30,014 nt of DNA, from the IMG/VR virus record IMGVR_UViG_3300042301_003334, positions 1-30,014 of that record. The stretch is one strand, 5' to 3'. Within the stretch, counting starts at the first letter, position 1. Each line of letters opens with the position of its first letter. The DNA comes from a virus. The notes beneath the pieces were generated by a model that was not told the origin of the DNA, made no database searches, and worked only from the letters and a program-made list of their open reading frames with translations. Shown in pieces: positions 29,173-30,014 of this stretch. The position numbers and the translations under genes are program-made.

Positions 29173-29739
29173 ATGATAGTTTCTTTAATTTCAGAGCCAA
29201 GAAGTGGTTCAAACACATTAATGGAATGGTTTAAGCGGCAAGAAGAATTTGATGTTTTTTTATTTCCATCTTATGAAAAATCAAAAGACTATCAAAATGG
29301 AATAGCCCCAAAAAATTATACGTATAAAAAAAATCACCTTTTTATAAAGGAAGAGTTTCATGATAGCACGAATCAATATACTGATTTAAATGACCAATCA
29401 AACTTTGTTATTTATTTATATCGTGAAAATTTAATTGAGCAGGTGGAATCTTGGCTACACTCAAAAAAAACTAATAATTGGAATAAATCTTGGATTCATG
29501 AAAAAAATAATTCGATAATAACAGAATACGATATTAATGAATTTAAAATATTAAAGAATGATTTTAAAAATATGTTTCTTAATAATGAAAAAAATTTCAC
29601 AATTTCATATGAAGAATTATATTATAAAAATGGTATTAAAAAAATCATCGATTATTTAAAACCAATAGAATTAAAAAACATTAATTTCCCAATTGGAAAT
29701 CGTTATAGGATAGATAGTCTTGGAAAAAAATTAATATAA
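29173..29739 (+). CDS. Sulfotransferase-like protein, 188 aa
   Basis: SEPRSGSNTLMEWF (7-20) is the PAPS 5'-phosphosulfate loop (PRSGS at 9-13). YRENLIEQVESWLHSKKTNNW (83-103) matches the 3'-phosphate-binding segment RENLxxQxxSxxxAxKTxxW of prokaryotic sulfotransferases. These transfer sulfate from PAPS to sugars, lipids or small molecules. Shorter than usual (250-300), so substrate-binding parts are reduced. Placed among tRNAs; AT-rich, with high Asn/Lys content, which hints at a separate origin. Target unknown: host surface glycan or a phage component. Confidence 0.78.
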   Translation: MIVSLISEPRSGSNTLMEWFKRQEEFDVFLFPSYEKSKDYQNGIAPKNYTYKKNHLFIKEEFHDSTNQYTDLNDQSNFVIYLYRENLIEQVESWLHSKKTNNWNKSWIHEKNNSIITEYDINEFKILKNDFKNMFLNNEKNFTISYEELYYKNGIKKIIDYLKPIELKNINFPIGNRYRIDSLGKKLI

Positions 29740-29751
29740 ATAGACTTAAAT

Positions 29752-29832
29752 GGGAGTATCGCATAGTGGCAATTGCGGGTGACTGTAAATCACTTCTCTA
29801 CGAGTTCGGAGGTTCGAGTCCTTCTACTCCCA
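29752..29832 (+). tRNA. tRNA-Tyr(GTA), long variable arm
   Basis: Acceptor GGGAGTA/TACTCCC perfect; anticodon loop CTGTAAA in stem (G)TGA/TCA(C); long variable arm, as expected for bacterial Tyr. Confidence 0.92.
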
Positions 29833-29836
29833 CACC

Positions 29837-29883
29837 ATCGTTTAAATAAACGATAAAACAAATTATCGTCTAAATAGGCGATA
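29837..29883 (+). repeat. Two tandem hairpins between tRNAs
   Basis: ATCGTTT-AAAT-AAACGAT (29837-29854) and TATCGTCT-AAAT-AGGCGATA (29864-29883): same loop, similar stems. Possible processing signals. Confidence 0.7.
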
Positions 29884-29884
29884 T

Positions 29885-29961
29885 GGACTTGTAGCTCACT
29901 CGGTTAGAGCAACTGACTCATAATCAGTAGGTACTTGGTTCGATTCCAAGCTGGTCCACCA
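29885..29961 (+). tRNA. tRNA-Met or tRNA-Ile2 (CAT), CCA encoded
   Basis: Acceptor GGACTTG/CTGGTCC (one mismatch); anticodon loop CTCATAA in stem ACTGA/TCAGT; T arm CTTGG-TTCGATT-CCAAG; CCA (29959-29961). A CAT anticodon could be elongator Met or lysidine-modified Ile. Confidence 0.88.
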
Positions 29962-29962
29962 C

Positions 29963-30014
29963 AGAAGATTAGCTCAGTTGGTTAGAGCATTTGGTTTACA
30001 TCCAAAGGGTCATA
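29963..30014 (+). tRNA. tRNA-Val(TAC), cut by window end
   Basis: Acceptor AGAAGAT, D arm GCTC...GAGC, anticodon loop TTTACAT in stem TTTGG/CCAAA. The 3' part lies outside. Confidence 0.82.

Noticed and set aside
29411-29430. TATTTATA inside the sulfotransferase gene as a promoter
   Set aside because: Lies mid-gene with no start codon after it; treated as chance in AT-rich sequence.

Overview
The window looks like part of the genome of a large, T4-related tailed phage (myovirus type) that infects a member of the Bacteroidota, most likely a flavobacterium. The phage assignment rests on a prohead protease (gp21-like), a portal (gp20-like) and a large terminase (gp17-like) lying together, plus a long tRNA array. 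The host assignment rests on AT-rich sequence, start codons with almost no Shine-Dalgarno sequences, promoters of the Bacteroidota form TTTG/TTG-N20-TAnnTTTG, many 'MKK...GFGQ' signal peptides, and small secreted domains resembling type IX secretion tails.

Layout. 1-10.9 kb is a head-assembly block, almost all on the minus strand: terminase, portal, several acidic or coiled-coil proteins with candidate prohead-protease cleavage motifs (LxE|S), protease, nucleotidyltransferase and KTSC protein. A phage ribosomal protein bS21 gene sits on the opposite strand inside it. At 10.9-13.6 kb a divergent chaperone pair (Hsp20 minus, ClpC-like unfoldase plus) shares a control region with six GACATT copies and a textbook host promoter. 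At 13.6-15.2 kb there are a small lipoprotein, an SGNH hydrolase and two small proteins (plus strand). At 15.1-24.0 kb a minus-strand block encodes at least eight exported or membrane proteins: a low-complexity Ala/Ser/Lys-Glu protein, two possibly CsgG-like proteins, holin-like membrane proteins, two T9SS-tail-like lipoproteins, a C-type-lectin/dockerin/cohesin protein and its paralogue. At 24.1-30.0 kb, plus strand, there are about 19 complete tRNAs, one cut by the window end and two truncated tRNA-like elements. Interspersed with them are short genes (HNH endonuclease, sulfotransferase, lipoprotein, outer-membrane protein) and several strongly folded RNAs that I cannot assign to a known family.

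How it may work together. Two promoter classes are suggested: host-type promoters (Clp gene, the short transcripts at both sides of the tRNA array, the boxB/boxA leader), and a phage motif TATTTATA found just upstream of many genes, several times directly after a terminator. A boxA sequence like those in rRNA leaders occurs three times in the tRNA region, once behind a hairpin. This suggests the phage borrows or supplies ribosomal antitermination to transcribe the array. Together with bS21 and the tRNAs it points to extensive remodelling of translation. The exported proteins probably alter the infected cell's envelope or surface. All assignments come from reading motifs by eye; no database search was run.
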